NCBI GenBank assembly: GCA_022828595.1
Contig: JAKGHH010000004.1
Span: forward strand, 84,720,270-84,784,269
DNA: 64,000 nucleotides
Reading direction: 5' to 3'
Origin: Nelumbo lutea
Taxonomy: Eukaryota > Streptophyta > Magnoliopsida > Proteales > Nelumbonaceae
The notes below the pieces were generated by a model. That model made no database searches, was not told the origin of the DNA, and saw nothing but the letters and a program-made list of their open reading frames with translations. The stretch's first letter is position 1. Each line of letters starts with the position of its first letter. The position numbers and the translations under genes were made by a program. Positions 37,083 through 48,607 of this stretch are shown in pieces.

Positions 37083-37480
37083 CTAGGCCTTGTTCATTTT
37101 TCTAGAGGACATTTATTTGGGTAAATGCACTTATCTAGACAAATTTATTCTGGGAAACACCTACTCAAGTAAATGTATTTATCAATGTTCTTTTATTTTC
37201 TAAATAAAGTTAAACAATGATGTTTGATCCATAAAAAATTCATTATTGAAGGGGTAATGTTGTCCCCTCATGTGTAAACAATTTTCACTACGGGTAGGAA
37301 AGTTATTTACCCAAGTGGGCAAGGGGTAATACTTACCCAAGTAACTGCCGTACTCAGAATTGTTCTTTTCCATGGGACCCACTAATACCAAACAACAAAC
37401 ACAAATAAATCGATCAACTTTTGACCAATTTACCTGGTAATTCCCTTCTATTTCTAAGGCAAACATCAAAATTTGCTCTT
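37083..37480. repeat. MITE-like repeat (related to 35628-36000)
   Basis: It begins 'taggccttgttcatttttct' and contains 'gggaaacacctactcaagta' and 'ggaaagttatttacccaagt'. Non-coding; ends uncertain. Confidence 0.45.
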
Positions 37481-37690
37481 CTTAAGATGTTTGCTCATTT
37501 GTTTGGAAGTTGTCTCGAATCTGAACTGAGTTGTTGCCAATTTGGGGAAGTTCCAAATGTCTCAAAATTGGCTGCTACTTTGGGGTGCTGAACAGGTGTA
37601 CTGCCAACAAGATACTTAGAACTACCTTTGGGAGCCAATTACAGATATAAGGAAATTTGGGAACGGATCAAGAAGTTGGCTGGTTGGAAG

Positions 37691-38089
37691 CAATGTTTTA
37701 AAAAATGATCCGGAAACGGAATCGTTCTAGCCACCGGTTTCTGGGTCAACGGTCTGACTGTTTGGTTCAAATGGATGGCCCGTTTTGATAGCAAAATTAA
37801 AATAATTAAAAAATAAAAAATGGTCAAAATCATTGAATGGGTCGATGGTTCAACCGCCCGATCAACGGTCCGATCATCTGGTTCAAACAGACGGCCCGTT
37901 CTGACAGCAAAATTAAAATAATTAAAAAATAAAAAACAGTCAAAACCATTGAATGGGTCGATGATTCGACCGCCCAAATCAACGGTTTTTTACCAAATTC
38001 TGGGTTTTGGGTAAAATGAAACCGATTGCCTGAATGATTCCCGAGCTGAATGGTCCGACCGTCTGAGTCAACATTAGTTCGAAAACGTT
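37691..38089. mobile_element. Mutator-like MITE with 9-bp target duplication GGTTGGAAG
   Basis: GGTTGGAAG occurs at 37682-37690 and 38090-38098. Removing the element and one copy restores the LINE reading ...LAGWK|KGML..., which confirms the boundaries. The ends are CAATGTTTT and AAAACGTT. Inside, a unit of about 116 bp is repeated twice ('gcaaaattaaaataattaaa' at 37791 and 37907). No transposase. Confidence 0.87.
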
Positions 38090-38189
38090 GGTTGGAAGAA
38101 GGGAATGTTGTATGAGGGAGGCAAGTTGACTTTGATCCATAATTGATAGTACTCTTTCAAATTTACAAATTTATTTTTTCCTCTTTTCC

Positions 38190-38615
38190 TATAACTTGGG
38201 CCCAAGCCCAGCCCTGATAAAAAGCCCAAAGCCCGAGCCCGAGCCCGAAGCCCGACCTAATAAAAGAAATTCAAAATTTTCCCTATTCAAATGGACATTT
38301 TCTATTTTAATTTAGATGTTTTTCCCCTATTTAAATGAACAATGAGCCTACAAGTGAATCAATGACTTTCTCAAATCAAAAAAATTATTCAAATAGACAT
38401 CACATAGGGTTTTTACTTAGGTTTAACTATAGGTCGGGTCGGGCCAGGCTCAGGCCAGGCTATTTTGGCAAAGCCCGAACCCGGCTTGAATTTTATGTGG
38501 GCCAGGCTTTTGGCCTGAGGTTAAGCCCGCGAGCCAAAAATCCTGTTCAAGCCCATCCGGGGGTCAAGCCGAGCCGGGCTGGCCCGTCGGGCCACCCGGC
38601 CCATGAACAGGTCTA
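38190..38615. mobile_element. left-truncated hAT-like MITE (relative of 15857-16398)
   Basis: The right end CCCATGAACAGGTCTA is identical to that of the 15857 element. The inner parts share 'aacttgggccc', 'gcccgagcccgagcccg' and 'ggtcgggtcgggccaggct'. The left end is missing; sequence joins LINE-derived DNA near 38185. Confidence 0.7.
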
Positions 38616-38800
38616 CTACTGATGTGTCATGCGCGTCACATCGGTTAATAAATGGAATTGGTAAAAAAAAATCTATTTGGCAATCCTGTTTCTCAAAAAA
38701 AAAATCGCCCTGATGATATAGCACGTTGAAATTTGAAAAATCAGACTACTTTTTTGAGATGTTGCATACTTGTCATTATAAATATATTATAATATTAAGT
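38616..38800. other. unassigned sequence between insertions
   Basis: It contains two A-rich runs (38662-38670, 38694-38704) and no reading frame that continues the LINE. It may be a further small insertion. Confidence 0.3.
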
Positions 38801-39206
38801 TAAATCACTCTAAACATAAAAAAGTGAAATAAAACACTTGTGGATCGGAGCCCACATATGAAACTGAAGGCTTGTGAAACACATCAGTGCCAAACACCCA
38901 CAAGATTTCCAGTGGGAATCTCGAGGAGCCAAAAAGCTTGCATTTGGTGGCATGGGACAAGACCAGCTTTCCCAAAGACAAAGGAGGGATTGAGCTAAGG
39001 CCTTTGAATGCTATGAACGTTGCCCTGTTGGTCAAATGGATTTGGCAATTTTGTGAATAGAAAGAGGCCTTGTGGAAGAAGCTAATTCAAGGTAATTATG
39101 GTGAGCAGGAATTGGGGTGGAATACAAATCCCATCTCCCAATCTTATAGCACAAGCTATTGGAAAGGGCATTGTAAAGAACATGTCTCTCTTTTCCTAAT
39201 GGTTTT

Positions 39207-40182
39207 TGATGAGGGCGGATTTGGCTCTCCAGTGACATTATGACATCTTGTCACGGCCTGACACATATTTAGCCTTGCCTACGCTTGGCAGGCTTACGTT
39301 AAGGGACACCATCGTCATTTTCGCCTATGAGATTATTGGGAGAATTGATGTCATCTTCAAGCAGACCTCTAAAAGCTTAATGTACTCTTTGAGGAGGGGT
39401 GGTCGACCTCCTTGGGTGCCTAACCTTGGCACTCATAGACCAACTTCCCTTGTGGGGTGGCCCTAGTTAATGGCTAGCATGGCTACCAGGGTTCCTCATG
39501 GGTGCACACATGCTCATGGGGACACTGCACAAACCGGCATTGCGCTGCCGATGCTCAAGGGAGGCTTGGCATGCGGGCCTTGCTCAAAGATGACCCTTCA
39601 CCTCGCCAGCCCCTTGCCCAAGCTGATCGAGCTATCCCATTGCTCATAGCGCACGGGTGTCCTCCGCCCCAAGCGGCTGTCCAATCATCTTGGCACACAG
39701 GTGCCCATCATCATCGGCATATAGGAGACCCATTCACATCGGTGCTAAGCCACCTCTTCGGCGCATAGTCGCCTTGCATTACGGTTGTCCCCCTTTAGCA
39801 CGTAAGCGGCGCCTCCCATGGACCGACTAGATCCAGCAGTGCCCCGGCCATGCGATTTGAGGTCATGACCCAATGCTACTGACCATTGGGGAGCCATCCC
39901 GTTGGGAAACTCCTAGCCTCCTAGCATACAAAGGCTTGTCCTGGCCTACCTTGACCTGGACGCCGCGCGGGTTTCTTCTGTTGTAGAACTACCCCCGTGA
40001 CAACTTGGCACCTCATGACAATTAAGTGCAGCCCCTTGACAACCAGGTAGCTCACCACCAGGGAGCTCCACTTCAACCACTGAGCCACAGGCCACTTGGG
40101 GGCAGATGTTGCTGACGAGGTACTTGGCCAAATATTGGTACATCACAAAAATATTGATACATGACCATAACCGGTTACATCA
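39207..40182 (+). repeat. 5' LTR of the non-autonomous element
   Basis: 976 bp; nearly identical to 41399-42367 except near its start, where about 39280-39330 and 41470-41510 differ by a small rearrangement. Short open frames inside are not conserved as genes. Confidence 0.88.
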
Positions 40183-40202
40183 TTTGGCATCGTCTGTGGG
40201 AA
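40183..40202 (+). other. primer binding site
   Basis: TTTGGCATCGTCTGTGGGAA begins directly after the LTR end and resembles the gypsy-type TGGCGCCGTCTGTGGG site with one or two changes. Confidence 0.6.
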
Positions 40203-40817
40203 TACGCTACAAAAAGCTAAGTTCTCATCCTACAAAAGCTAAGTTCTCATCCTACAAAAAGCTAAGTCCTCTTCTCCTAGAAAGTGAAGTCCTCACTTTT
40301 TAGAAATTGAAGCTCTCGCTTTGTAGTTCCTATTTCTTATGAAGTCAAAGGCTATGCAGGGAGCTAACAGACCAAGCGGCTTTACCAACTTTACTTTCAA
40401 TTTAGATAAAACCTCATCAATCCTCTTTGCAAGGTTCCCCCTACAAAGATGAACTCTTCGTGGCTTCCGTGGGAGTTGGCAGCCAACAGACTACATAGGT
40501 TCCCTTATTGGTCGAGCCTTCCAAGGCTCCCGTGTAAGCCGGTGACCTAAAGTTAGTAGTGCTGCCCCCGAAGGTCGAGCTCCTAGTAGCTTCTTTTAGG
40601 AGTGGGTGACCGGCATTACGAGGCCGATGCAGCGCAATCATAGCTCTAAGGTGCCCCCACCCGGCGGCCTACGCGCGGCCTAGCGCGGTCTGGCAGCCTA
40701 GTGCGGCCTGCGCCAACCTGGCACGACCTAGCACAGGCGCCAGTCTGGCGGCCTGGCCCAGGTGCAAACTTACGAACTGAGAAGGCACCAACCTCAAAAA
40801 CAGGTCTCCAAGGAGCA

Positions 40818-41190
40818 ACAAAGTTCAGGAGTGGACTACAAGTCGCTCCCAAAGCCTACGGGCGACATTACTACTGAAAGACCCAGTCGCCTCTTCGGCA
40901 TAGGCAAATTCAAGAGTGGACTATAAGTCTCTCCCAAAACCTACGGGCGACATTACTACTGAAAGACCCAGTCGCCTCTTCGGCATGGGCAAGTTCAGGA
41001 GTGGACTATAAGTCGCTCCCAAAGCCTACGGGCGACATTACTACTAAAAGACCCAGTCGCCTCTTCGGCATGGGCAAGTTCAGGAGTGGACTATAAGTCA
41101 CTCCCAAAGCCTACGGGCCACAATTACTGATCAAAACCCGGCCGCCTCGTCGGCATGGGCAAAATCAACAAAAGTGGACTATTAAGTTGC
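40818..41190. repeat. 85-bp tandem repeat array, about four and a half units
   Basis: 'gtggacta' recurs at 40831, 40916, 41001, 41086 and 41174. Each unit holds 'aagcctacgggcgacatta', 'gacccagtcgcctcttcgg' and 'ggcaagttcagga'. The first units are almost identical and the last is more diverged. Non-coding interior of the LTR element. Confidence 0.92.
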
Positions 41191-41377
41191 CCCCAGAGCC
41201 TAAGGGCCACAGTACTGAACTGGCGGAGACCTCCTCACCTTGTTGGCAGCTCGCCATTTGCAGGTAACTCGCCACTGGCAGGCAGCTCCCAGAGCCCAAG
41301 AGATCGGATCAGCGCTTACTAGCTCATCCACTTGCGGACCAAAGGGAGAAATCTACTCCCTTCGCCGATTTACTTTC

Positions 41378-41398
41378 GGCTCGGGAGTGGGGGGAAAA
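41378..41398 (+). other. polypurine tract
   Basis: The purine-rich run GGGAGTGGGGGGAAAA lies directly before the 3' LTR and would prime plus-strand synthesis. Confidence 0.65.
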
Positions 41399-42367
41399 TG
41401 ATGAGGGCGGATTTGGCCCTCCAGTGACATTATGACATCTTGTCACGGCCTGACACAGGCTTAGCCTTGGATGCCTAACGTACTCTTTGAGGATGACATC
41501 AATTTTCACCTGTAAGATTATTGGGAGAATTGATGTCATCTTCAGACAGACCTCTAAAAGCTTAACATACTCTTTGAGGAGGGGTGGTCGACCTCCTTGG
41601 GTGACTAAACTTGGCACTCCTAGACCAACTTCCCTTGCGAGGCAGCCCTAGTTAATGGCTAGCATGGCTACCAGGGTTCCTCATGGGCGCACACATGCTC
41701 ATGGGGACAGTGCACGGACCGGCACTGCGCTGCCGACGCTCAAGGGAGGCTTGGCATGCAGGCCTTGCTCAAGCATGACCCTTCACCTCGCCAGCCCCTT
41801 GCCCAAGCTGATCGAGCTATCCCGTTGCTCATAGCGCACGGGTGTGCTCCGACCCAAGCGGTCGTCCAATCATCTTGGCACACAGGTGCCCATCATCATC
41901 GGCATATAGGAGACCCATTCACATCGGTGCTAAGCCACCTCTTCGGCGCATAGTCGCCTTGCATTATGGCTGTCCCCCTTTAGCACGTAAGCGGCGCTTC
42001 CCATGGACCGGCTAGAGCCAGCAGTGCCCCGGCCATGCGATTTGAGGTCATGACCCAGCGCTACTGACCATTGGGTAGCCATCCCGTCGGGCAACTCCTA
42101 GCCTCCTAGCATACAAAGGCTTGTCCTAGCCTGCCTTGGCCTGGACGCCGCGCGGGTTTCTTTTGCTGTAAAACTACCCCCGTGACAACATGGCACCTCA
42201 TGAAAATTAAGTGCAGCCCCTTGACAACCAAGCAGCTCACCACCAGGGAGCTCCACTTCAGCCCCTAAGCCACAGGCCACTTGGGGGCAGACGTCGCTGA
42301 CGAGGTACTTGACCAAATATTGGTACATCACAAAAATACTGATACGTGATCATAACCGGTTACATCA
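41399..42367 (+). repeat. 3' LTR of the non-autonomous element
   Basis: 969 bp; a direct repeat of 39207-40182 with scattered substitutions and a short rearranged segment near its start. Confidence 0.88.
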
Positions 42368-43180
42368 GTTTTCTTTCAAGGTGGGAAATGGGGAAAATGT
42401 CAAATTTTGGAAAGATGTCTAATGTGGATTCTCTCCATTAGCAGCTTCTTTCCCAAACATTTTTCAAGCAGCATCCGCAACTAGGAAACAAAGGAGTTGA
42501 GTTCTATGTTGATATCAATTATGTGTTTCCAAACCTAGGTGATCATGACAAAAAGATGGTGAAATCCTTTTCTCTTCTCCTATTGACCATTGATTCAGCA
42601 GAAGTCCCCTAGATATGGATTTGATAATCAAGTGCTCCACCAAAGGTGGTGTTCTTTTGTATAGATAGATATGCTAAACAGGATACAAACTACAAACCTT
42701 ATGGTGAAAGCGATGACATTGGTGAATCGAATCTCTTTATGTGAGGATGGGTGGGAATCAATCAGCCATCTCCTGCTTCACTATCCTCTATCATCTGCAG
42801 TGTGAACCAACTTTTTTTGGATTTTTTTTTGAAAAGTATAGCCTGGCCTAAAGCTGGTCTTGGCAAAAAAGGTCAACTGCTATAGTTGGCTAGCCCTTTA
42901 GCAATCTATTGGGTTCTTTGGGGAAAAAGGAATAACCAGATTTTTAGAGGCAATGGTTCACAGCTTAAAGTAGTGATTTATTGAGCAGAGAGACTCCTTT
43001 TTAAATGGGCCTCTATTAGAAGAGACTTCCAAGACATTTCCTTTCAATCCATGAGTGATCAGTGGGGGTAAGTCATTGGATCTGATTTTCCTTTGCAGAT
43101 CTCTTTTCGATGCTATGTAAATGCTGTGAATAATTCACTGTCTTGTATTAAGCTAGAAATCATTTAAGGATGGCTATTAG

Positions 43181-44264
43181 GAATAGGTCTCATTTAGTCA
43201 AGGAATGTTGGAGGAAGATTTAAAATTTAAAGAATCTGATTTCCCTTTTCTTTTTTTTTTGTGTTTTTTTTCTCTCTTCTCTCTTTTTGCATGTATGAGA
43301 AGACCTTTTGTTTCATATTGTTTGGGAAAAGAGTTGGTTTTGAGTATATCTCTAAACTTTATTTCTCTATGGGTAGGGACCCATAGGAGGAAAACATTAT
43401 ATAGAACTACATGCATGTGAGGGTTAGGGTATTTTTCACACACGCACGTGTCAAGTCAGGCCAGGCCAGGTCGGGGTGTGTGTCCATGTCCATGTGTGTA
43501 CGCGTGTGCATGTGTACATATGCACCACACCGTAACATTTTAATCTTTGACCATTTTAAACAGTTTGACTTTTGAAATTTAATTTTTATTTTTAAACATT
43601 TTTCTTCTTGGTGGCTTTTTGAATTTGTGTCTCTTCTTCTTTATGTCTCTTTGAACAGGTGCATTGTTCTAGAGAGACATTTCTCTAAAAGGACACAACT
43701 ATATCCATTCGAATGTCTATCTAAGAGCACTCTATAAATAGAGTGTTGATCAACCCAATTACATACATTAGAAATACACACCTCTCTTATCTGTCCACTG
43801 TCTCTATCAAATATGAGAATTTTCAATTGGTGGTTCATAGATATTTGGTAAGTGAGTGCACACCTACCAAAAGCCTATGGGTTGTTTCATCTTATAGACT
43901 GATTTGCATTTACCCAGTTGCATCGTAAGGGAAAAATATGGTTTTAAAGAGAGTAACCAAGTGGCATGACTCCGCCCTTTCTCATTCTGCATTCCTTAGT
44001 TTCTCGGTGCCAATTCTGCAACAACATTGCACTTCAGTTTGGAAAGCCTTGGCTGATAAGTTCCATTCAGCCTTCTATTTTTACAACAAGGAAGATCTAT
44101 TCAAAACACATATAGAGTCAAACTAAATTTTCCCAATCTCCGAAAACAATAATTAGCATTGATCTATCACACTCCCATCCCATCCTTGAAAATGTGCATA
44201 TGTTAACTTTGTTTTTCTTGGAGCTACACAACAGAATGGTCAAAACCCCAAACTCATAAATTTA
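43181..44264. other. no gene recognised; possible LTR-like segment
   Basis: 43440-43530 is GT/CA-rich with 'gtgtgtccatgtccatgtgt'. 43620-43930 holds 'gagcactctataaatagagt' (a TATA-like box) followed by 'acacacctctcttatctgtc', which recalls a solo LTR, but ends and target duplication were not found. Open frames of 60-80 codons are featureless. Confidence 0.35.
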
Positions 44265-44400
44265 GGAATGGCAATGGAGCAAGGATCATATTCCCTATCT
44301 CCAGCCTCAATTTTAAAATAAATCCTATCCCTGTTGGGGACAAAAGTTGTCATCCATCCCCAATCCCCAATGAAGATAAGTTCTCCAATGAGGGTTTGAA
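44265..44400. repeat. left part of a 'ccatccccaatcccc' MITE split by a LINE
   Basis: It begins 'aggaatggcaatggagcaag' and holds 'tcatccatccccaatcccc'. The complementary right part ('cggcggggatggggattaat') lies at 51400-51585, beyond the LINE. Confidence 0.55.
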
Positions 44401-44479
44401 TCCTCAATTTTTTTTAATTAACAATATTTTGAAAAATAATTTTTTTATCAATAACATCATCTTCATTAAAAACTAGCCC

Positions 44480-47400
44480 AAAAAACAGCCTCCCTATTCA
44501 CTCCTTGCTTGGCCAATTCATCCGTAAATGAGTTGGCACTCCTCTTCACCCAGCTATATTGAATCTCAATGTCCCTACCCAGCCATAAGAACTTTTTTTT
44601 TCTCATTGTTAAAGTTCCACAAACCACTGTCATCTGTCTTCAACCAATTAACCACCACCTTCGAATCACCTTCCAGAATCAAGCGACTAATATTTAATTC
44701 TTTTGCTCTTCGAATTCCTTCAAGCGCTGCAAGGATCTCAGCCCTAAGAGAGTCACCTTCTCCAATAGGGCCAGAGAATAAAGCAGTAATAGTCCCTTCC
44801 TCATTCCTGAAGACTCCTCCAATCCCAGAGGGCCCTGGATTCCTTACATTGCTGCCATCAAAATTCAACTTTATAAAGCCCGAGGGGGGAGGGGACCAGA
44901 ACGGACAAAGAGTTCTCTTGCATCTAGCAGTGGAAGCAATCTCTTTCTAATTTCTTAGCAAATCATCCATAGGACAATCTGAAAACAACTCCAAAGATTT
45001 TAGCCAGTGGACAGCTCTTAAAAGGATTCGATCTAACAAATCTTCCAATGTTCTTTCCTTGTCAAAAAAAATGCATGAGTTTCTTTCTTCCCACAAAGAC
45101 CAGCATACCACTGCCCTAATACACCTCCACATAGACTTCCCTCTCTTCTTAGGCCAACTGAAAAAAGAAGAAAAAACAAACCTTGGACAGTCTCCGGAGG
45201 ATACCAAGAACACCCAAAACGGGAGAAAACCCACTCCCAAACAGTTTTAGCAATCTTACAAGAGACCATGAGGTGGTAGCCAGATTCCCCATCAGCTTTA
45301 CAAAGAGCACATCTATTAGGAAGTAAACAATAGTTGGGTATCTTTCTTTGAAGTAAGTCTAAAGTGTTAATTCTTTCCAGGAAAATTTCCCAACAAAAAA
45401 AACCCACCTGAGGAGGAATAGGTCTGCTCCAAATTTCCTTAACTGTAAAGGACAGCCCCAGGGGGGTACGAGGCTGAGTTAAGGTTTCAAAGAAAGAAGC
45501 ACAAGAAAATGTACCAGAGCTAGAAAGGGTCCAAAATCCGGTGTCTTCCTTAGCAGGGTTTAGGAAGACACCCTCAAGGGAGGCTAGCAAAGCTACCAAG
45601 CTATCCAAGTCAGTATCCCTAATTGCCCTACGCAGGCCAAGGTTCCAACCAAAGCCCAAAGTGGAGGCTGAAGGGACCAAAAAAGAATAAATGGGTTCAT
45701 TTTTCAAGTCTGAAAGAGCATACAAGGAAGGAAATTGGTCTTTCAGAGGAGAATCCCCGATCCAAAGTTGTTCCCAGAAATTTATTCGGTTACCAGAGTT
45801 TAGACAATACCTGATCCAAGGGGAGAAAACTGGAAGCGGATTGTGGATGGATTTCCAAGGAGAAGTAGCTGAAGCCCTTGCCAAGATTCCAAGATCCCAA
45901 CCATTGTCTTCCATCCCATGAATGCTAGCCACAATCTTAGTCCACAATTTATCCATTTCCAAAGAGAACCTCCACAACCACTTCCCCAATAGAGCCATGT
46001 TCCTTTTCTTGAAATTACCAATCCCAAGACCTCCTAGTTTTTTACACCTAGAGACCACCTCCCAACTCACCCTATGATCTTTCTTCTCCTCTCCAGGCTC
46101 CCAGAGAAAGTTCCTTATTAATTTTTCCAAAAGATCTGAAACCTTTGAGGGGATCTTAAACACTGACAGAAAGTAAATAGGAAGGTTAGCTAGGATAGAC
46201 CTAATGAGAGAGAGACTCTTCCACCTAAAGAAATATAATTCCTCTTCCAGGCCGCTACCCTCTTCTCAAACCTCTCCACTATCGGAGCCCAAAATCTAAC
46301 ACTCTTAGGATTATCTCCTAAAGGGAGGCCCAAATAAGTCAGGGGCCAGTCCGTAATTGCACAACCTAGCTCACCTGCAAATTCCCTTAGGTCTCTTTCG
46401 TTCACATTCACTCACGCCACACAACTCTTATCAAAGTTTACCTTGAGGTTAGATATCTGCTCAAAAAGTTGTATTGTCAACTTTAGATTCTGGATCCAAA
46501 TGATGTTCTCCCCTTCACAGAAAATGATAGTATCATCTGCAAACTGAAGAAGAGTTAAGGGAACCTCCTCCCTTCCTACTCTCCACCCCCTTATCAGATT
46601 CCTCGAGTCTGCTCTATAGATCAATCACCCAAGCACATCAACAATCAGGGTGAAAAGAAAAGGGGAAAGAGGATCTCCTTGTCTTACACCTCTCAACACC
46701 GGAAAGAATTCAACCACAGCCCCGTTCACCGGGATAGAATAATGGCAAGTCCTAACACAGCCCCAAATCCACTTACACCACCTGTTACCAAAACCAAAAC
46801 TCCTCAACACCTCCATCAAGAAAGACCAATCAACCAAGTCAAAAGCCTTCTCCAAATCCAATTTTCAAACCACTCCCTTCTTCTTTGACTTTCTAAAGCT
46901 CTCCAAGCTCTCATTTGCAATGAGAATCTGATCGGTGATCTGTTTTCCGTCCACAAAAGCACTTTGGTTGGGTGCAATAATAGAGGGGAGCACCTTCTTT
47001 ATCCTAAGAGACAACACATTTGCAATGATTTTGTACAAGCTAGTCACCAGACTAATAGGTCTAAAATCTTTTGGTTGAGAAGCATCTTTCTTCTTTGGGA
47101 CTAAGGCAATGAAAGTTGAGTTTAAGCTCGGGTTTATTACACCCCTCCTGTGGAACTCCTCAAAAACCGATGTAAGATCATTCTCCAAAATATCCCAACA
47201 ATCCTGGTAAAAGACCATTGTGAACCCATCTGGACCCGGAGCTTTTGTCCTATCCATAGAGAATACTACTTCCTTTACCTCCTCCATATTGAACCTTTTT
47301 TCTAACAACTCTCTCTTCTCTACACTTAGAGTCGGCCTATCCAAACCCCCCAACCACACTCTCTCATTCATAAGCCTTCTAAAAATATATTTGAAGTGGT

Positions 47401-48607
47401 TTACTAGAGCCTCTGCAATTTTAGCCAGGTGGGACAAAACTACTCCATCAACTTCCAAATTAGAGATGTAATTCTTCTTTCTCCTTCCATTTGTCACTGA
47501 ATGGAAAAACATTGTGTTTCTGTCTCCCTCCTTTAGCCACTTACACCTAGATTTTTGCTTCCAACTGATTTCCTCCTTAATCAGGATGTCCTCCATCTGC
47601 CTCCTCAAAACCCATCTCAACTTCCTTTCTTCCTCTCCAAAGGGGCCTCTCTCTTCCTTCAGGTCCAAATCCTCGATTTGCTCCATCAGAATTTACTTTC
47701 TCTCTTCTAATCTTCCAAACTCCAGCATATTTCACTCCTTTAATTGAGATTTTAAGTATTGGAGTTTCTTGTGGAACCTCATTCCCTCCCAATCAACTAC
47801 CGAATCAGCTTGCTCCCACCACTCTCTGATTTTCTCAGTGAAACCCAGATGAGTCAACCATATATTTTCAAACTTGAAAGGGGTAGGCCCTACTCCTCTT
47901 ATTTCCTCCTTGACCAACACTATAGGCCAGTGGTCTGAAGTAAGTCTAGGGAGAGCCCTAGAAGTAATATTGCCCCAGTGTTCCTCCCAATCTGTTGAGA
48001 ACAAAAATTTGTCCAACTTAGAGCAAATTGGTCGTGATTGAAGGTTGGACCAAGTGAAGTTATTATTTAGGAAATGAAGTTCTTTGAGATTAAAAGAGTC
48101 CACAAATCGGTTGAACTTCCTCATACTTGTTGTCACTCTCTATCTAGGGTTGTTGGTTTCCTCCATAAATCTCACTACATTAAAATCCCCTCCCACACAC
48201 CAAGGTCCATCCCAGAGGCCTCTAATGTCACTCAATTCTTCCCATAATTTCTCCCTCTACCTATAGTCATTGGGGTCATACACATTTGTTAGTACCCATT
48301 CATATCCATCATCCACCTGTCTAAACTTTAGAGAGATAGAATGATCTCCAATTAGCTCCTCCACACCTAAGAGTATCTCTTCTTTCCACAGGGTCACAAT
48401 CCCTCCCGAGGAATCCCACGAAGGAGCAGTCACCCACTTTATACCTCTAGCACTCCACACACTCCTTACCCATCTGCAATCAAAATCCATTATTTTGGAC
48501 TCCTGAAGCATTACCACATCCGGATTAAACTTGTTAATTACCTCTTTAATTGTTGCTCTCTTCCTAATGCTGCCCAATCCCCTCACATTCCAGCTTAGGA
48601 TTCTCAT
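44480..48607 (-). pseudogene. LINE ORF2 (endonuclease, reverse transcriptase, zinc knuckle, RNase H), broken
   Basis: From MRILSWNVRGLG (48607) the endonuclease runs through VVMLQESKIMD, then GDFNVVRF and SDHWPIVL (to about 47910). The reverse transcriptase follows at 47690-46190: PGPDGFTMVFYQDCW, FRPISLVTSLYKI, DLEKAFDLVDW, GVRQGDPLSPFLF, and LLQFADDTIIF with the catalytic FADD. TYLGLPLG lies near 46340. The zinc-knuckle region (CALCKADGESGYHLMVSC) is near 45290. RNase H starts at MNFDGSNVRNPGP (44868) and ends NSFTDELAKQGVNREAVFW (about 44480). The same frame runs from 48607 to 46190 but is cut by stops near 48255, 48135, 47730, 46863, 46623 and 46410. A frameshift lies near 46170-46190 and stops and shifts follow after 45030. 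Confidence 0.9.

Larger units (their letters stand above)
39207..42367 (+). mobile_element. complete non-autonomous LTR retrotransposon (LARD/TRIM-like), 3161 bp
   Basis: Seen: two direct LTRs (39207-40182 and 41399-42367) start TGATGAGGGCGG and end GGTTACATCA, so the tips TGATG/CATCA are inverted. GTTTT flanks both sides (39202-39206, 42368-42372). After the 5' LTR comes TTTGGCATCGTCTGTGGGAA, close to the TGGCGCCGTCTGTGGG primer site seen in many plant Ty3/gypsy elements. A purine-rich tract precedes the 3' LTR. The 1.2 kb interior has no gag or pol, so the element must have moved with enzymes from elsewhere. Orientation is set by primer site and polypurine tract. It lies inside a LINE. Confidence 0.9.
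37530..43180 (+). mobile_element. LINE (L1-type) remnant, plus strand, carrying three later insertions
   Basis: Coding remnants of ORF2 are collinear once the insertions are removed. The end of the reverse transcriptase region lies at about 37600-37690 (LPLGANYRYKEIWERIKKLAGWK-like). It continues at 38090-38185 (KKGMLYEGGKLTLIH), then at 38930-39206 (LHLVAWDKTSFPKDKGGIE; ALWKKLIQGNYG) and at 42368-43130 (FQGGKWGKCQIL and later decayed zinc-knuckle text). Frames are full of stops. The 5' part, including endonuclease and most of the reverse transcriptase, is missing. The insertions are 37691-38089, about 38190-38615 and 39207-42367. Confidence 0.8.

Noticed and set aside
39502..39768. 88-codon frame in the LTR, and its 65-codon twin at 41756
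   Set aside because: Both lie in the two LTRs of one element; the twins differ in open length and have no domain.
40818..41190. CRISPR-like array
   Set aside because: The whole 85-bp unit repeats with no variable spacers, in plant DNA; it is an ordinary tandem repeat.
43620..43930. Solo LTR call for a TATA-containing segment
   Set aside because: No inverted tips, no target duplication and no second copy were found, so it is listed only as unassigned.
44528..44950. 140-codon plus-strand frame, and similar plus frames at 47220, 48809 and 50901
   Set aside because: They are antisense shadows of the minus-strand LINE proteins.
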